Origin: Malaciobacter halophilus
Lineage (GTDB): Bacteria; Campylobacterota; Campylobacteria; Campylobacterales; Arcobacteraceae
Direction of reading: 5' to 3'
Assembly (NCBI RefSeq): GCF_002837275.1
Contig: NZ_NXIF01000012.1
Span: 1 to 49,698 of the forward strand
Length of the DNA stretch: 49,698 bases
The notes under the pieces are model-generated. The model was given only the letters and a program-made list of their open reading frames with translations. It did no database searches and had not been told where the DNA came from. The position numbers were made by a program, and so were the translations under genes. Below, piece by piece: positions 47,357 to 49,698 of the stretch. Position 1 is the stretch's first letter. The number at the start of each line of letters is the position of its first letter.

Positions 47357-49698
47357 ATGAGAAAAATAGGTTTTGTTTTAAGTTTTATTTTAATTTCATC
47401 ATTAATTGCAAATGAAGAAGAATTATTTAAAGAACAGAGTATAAATAATCTTCAAATAACTAAACAAAATGATTTAAAAGAAAAACCTATTAAAAGGGTT
47501 CAAAATAAGCTTGAGTATAAAGGAACAGTTGTAAAAAAGTTTCAAAGGCTTAGAGCTACAAACTTTAGTTCTTCAAATAGTACTTCTTTAAATGATCTAA
47601 AAAAAGTCTCTTTAACAGATGTAGTTTTAGAAACACTTTCATATAGTGATATGATAAGGTCAGCAAGAGAAAAAGTTGTTCAATCACAATTAAAACTTGA
47701 TGATGCTTTAGCTGATTATTATCCTACTTTAAATTTTGAGTATTCATACAGCAAAACAAGACATTACCCAGGAGAGAATGATAGTAATAAATATAAATTT
47801 TATAATGATAGAAATTATAGATTTATTATGTCACAAAATCTTTTTGCAGGTGGAGCAACATATTATAATGTTAAAAATTTAAGAGAAGCTGTTTTAGTTG
47901 CTCGAAATAAATATAAAATCACTGTTGAAGAAGAGTTAAAAAAAGCTATAAAGGCTTATTTTGGAGTTGTTTTTAGTAAAAAAGCTGTTGAAGTAAATGA
48001 AAAAAACATGATTAAGCTTCAAAAAATACTTGATATTGTAACAATTAAATATGATAATGGAGCCAGTTCAATTGGTGATTTAACATCAATTAAAGCTAAT
48101 GTATCTAATGCAGAAACTAAACTAATAAAAGATAAATCAAAGCTAGAAGAGTCTTTAAGGTATTATGAGTATGTAGTAGGGAAAAAGTTTTCAAAAACAC
48201 TTCCTTATGAAAGGGATTTTGAAATTCAAATTGCTGAATTTGATAGACTATTTAATAGAGCAGTAAAACAAAATCCACATTTAAAAAACTATTATTTGAA
48301 TATTGAAGCAGAAAAGTATAAAGTTCAAAATGCGCAATCTAAATTTAGTCCAAAAGTTGATTTAGAAGTTACATATAATGATATTAAAGACCAAGAAGAT
48401 TATGAAGGCGATGAAAACGACTTTACTGGTAGAATTAAACTTACATATAATCTTTTTAATGGTGGGAAAGATAGAAATAAAATTTTAAGAAGTTATAGTA
48501 TTTTAAGAGATTTAAAATATAGATTAAATGAAGAAGTTAAAAAACTTAAGTGGAACATGTCTAAACTACATACTTCAATTAATAGTGTAAAAGATGCTTT
48601 AAAAAGTACGAAAAGTGAAGTTGTTTCTTCAAAAGAGGCCGTTGAAGCATATTGGGAAGCTTTTAAACTAGGAGAGCAAGATTTAAATGTATTACTTCAA
48701 GGTCAAAGACAACTTAATAGTGCACAGCTTGAACTACTTAAATTCCAAAAAAGTAATATACAAGACTACTTTTTACTACTTGGATATACAGGGGATTTAT
48801 TGGCATATTTTAATATTGACCCAGAGAATGATAAGTTTGTAAACTTTTCTACAAGTACATATAATAAAAAACTTTATAATGATTTAAAGGATAAAAAACT
48901 TCTATTTGATGAAAAAGAAGAGATAATAAAAGAAGAAAAACCTAAAGAAGATAAAGTTAAAAAAGATAAAGAAGTAGAAAATGAACCTTCATTAAATGAT
49001 AATATTGATGAATTTATTAAAAAATTTCTACAAGCAAAAGAAGATTCTATAATGATTCTTATTAAAGATTTTGATAATGTTTATGATGCATTTGCATTTA
49101 TAAAAGAACAAAAAATATCTAAAAAATCTTTTGCATTTGATATATTAAAAAAACATAAAATAAAAACAGTTATTGCGTATGAAATATTTGAAAATGAGTT
49201 AGATGCAAGACAAAAGTTACAAGAAATTTCTAAAAAAACAAATAAAAATTTAGAGCTAGTAGTACTAAAAGATATAAAACAGTTATATATCAACTATTTA
49301 GAAGGTTTAGAAGTAAAAGTTGAAAAACCAAAACCAAAAGTTAAAATTGTAGAAAAAATACAAGTTTTAAAAGAGCAACAATCTTTTGAAACAAATAAAA
49401 AGTTTAAACAAAAATTCTTAATGGCAAATAAAGAGAATTATTCTATAAATATAGCAACTTTTACAAATATGAAAGAAGCAATCACTTTTGTTAAAAAAGA
49501 GCAAATATACGAAAACTCTTTTGTTTTTAAATATATAGAAGGTAAAGAGCTTGTAAAAGTAATGTATGGAGTTTTTAATACTTATGAACAAGCACAAAAT
49601 GCACTTGATTTGCTTGATGATATTAAACAAAAATATTATCCAATTATTGAAAAAATTGAAACAAAACAAGAATTATATAAACAAAATAAACAGTTAAA
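47357..49698 (+). CDS. TolC-type outer membrane export protein with tandem SPOR-like domains, 3' end outside window
   Basis: The ORF starts 4 bp after the MotB-like gene and is still open after 780 codons at the window edge. It has a signal peptide (MRKIGFVLSFILISSLIA, cut before NEEE), then an N-terminal extension to about residue 75. The TolC/OEP barrel-coil domain (about 80-505) has two internal halves: SLTDVVLETLSYSDMI, FIMSQNLFAGGATYYN, and later RIKLTYNLFNGGKDRNK and AFKLGEQDLNVLLQGQRQL. A Lys/Glu linker follows (about 515-560). Two homologous modules (about 563-645 and 694-774) then match the SPOR pattern, as in YSINIATFTNMKEAITFV and YGVFNTYEQAQNAL. TolC proteins normally end after the coil domain. 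It should form the outer-membrane exit of the adhesin system. Confidence 0.88.
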   Translation, partial: MRKIGFVLSFILISSLIANEEELFKEQSINNLQITKQNDLKEKPIKRVQNKLEYKGTVVKKFQRLRATNFSSSNSTSLNDLKKVSLTDVVLETLSYSDMIRSAREKVVQSQLKLDDALADYYPTLNFEYSYSKTRHYPGENDSNKYKFYNDRNYRFIMSQNLFAGGATYYNVKNLREAVLVARNKYKITVEEELKKAIKAYFGVVFSKKAVEVNEKNMIKLQKILDIVTIKYDNGASSIGDLTSIKANVSNAETKLIKDKSKLEESLRYYEYVVGKKFSKTLPYERDFEIQIAEFDRLFNRAVKQNPHLKNYYLNIEAEKYKVQNAQSKFSPKVDLEVTYNDIKDQEDYEGDENDFTGRIKLTYNLFNGGKDRNKILRSYSILRDLKYRLNEEVKKLKWNMSKLHTSINSVKDALKSTKSEVVSSKEAVEAYWEAFKLGEQDLNVLLQGQRQLNSAQLELLKFQKSNIQDYFLLLGYTGDLLAYFNIDPENDKFVNFSTSTYNKKLYNDLKDKKLLFDEKEEIIKEEKPKEDKVKKDKEVENEPSLNDNIDEFIKKFLQAKEDSIMILIKDFDNVYDAFAFIKEQKISKKSFAFDILKKHKIKTVIAYEIFENELDARQKLQEISKKTNKNLELVVLKDIKQLYINYLEGLEVKVEKPKPKVKIVEKIQVLKEQQSFETNKKFKQKFLMANKENYSINIATFTNMKEAITFVKKEQIYENSFVFKYIEGKELVKVMYGVFNTYEQAQNALDLLDDIKQKYYPIIEKIETKQELYKQNKQL
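49043..49680 (+). repeat. Two SPOR-like modules at the C-terminus of the TolC protein
   Basis: Module 1 (49043 to about 49291) and module 2 (49436-49680) align along their length: DAFAFIKEQKISKKSFAF against EAITFVKKEQIYENSFVF, then an aromatic 'Y-(E/G)-(I/V)-F' turn before the ENELDARQKL / NTYEQAQNAL helix, ending in KQLY / QELY. The beta-alpha-beta-beta-alpha-beta order and 'G/A-x-F...A' spacing fit SPOR domains, which bind denuded peptidoglycan. Module 1 is more diverged. Confidence 0.6.

Overview
The window is a very AT-rich stretch of bacterial chromosome. Codon use (TTA, AAA, AAT, GAT, AGA dominant), short intergenic gaps, TTG/GTG starts and the protein families suggest a Campylobacterota bacterium, most likely Arcobacteraceae (Arcobacter sensu lato). 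This assignment is inferred from style and gene content; no rRNA or marker gene is present. No tRNA, rRNA, insertion sequence, integrase or CRISPR array was seen.

Layout. (1) 1-2461: the 3' part of a PAS / degenerate GGDEF / EAL protein, convergent with a response regulator whose receiver lacks the phospho-accepting Asp. Both stop codons lie in one perfect hairpin. (2) 2777-5635: an archaeal-type ATPase (AAA plus DUF234-like) joined through a TTG start to a TPR-glycosyltransferase. (3) 5896-38322: a single 32.4-kb ORF for a 10,808-residue RTX adhesin, secreted by type I secretion. It has an N-terminal globular module, an acidic linker, about 9,500 residues of RTX repeats in roughly 90 modules, a 67-residue beta repeat block and a C-terminal secretion region. 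(4) 38362-49698: a tight same-strand cluster. It encodes an FkbM methyltransferase, a second TPR-glycosyltransferase, a type I secretion ABC transporter with an inactive C39-like domain, an HlyD-type adaptor, an output-less periplasmic sensor protein, a MotA/TolQ/ExbB-like and a MotB/ExbD/OmpA-like protein, and a TolC-type outer membrane protein. The TolC protein carries two tandem SPOR-like domains and runs off the window end; its ORF starts at 47357.

How it may work together (inference). The ABC, HlyD and TolC proteins form the export channel for the giant adhesin. The MotA/MotB-like pair resembles SiiA/SiiB, the proton-channel pair of the Salmonella SPI-4 system that secretes the giant adhesin SiiE, so export or surface retention may be coupled to proton flow. 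The two TPR-glycosyltransferases and the FkbM methyltransferase flank the substrate gene and probably glycosylate it and methylate the glycan. The single-module periplasmic sensor and the peptidoglycan-binding SPOR repeats on TolC are not part of the standard LapBCE or Sii sets. They suggest an export machine that is anchored to the cell wall and possibly gated by a ligand. The most interesting proposal is this whole locus: a giant glycosylated RTX adhesin with an energised, SPOR-anchored type I secretion system.
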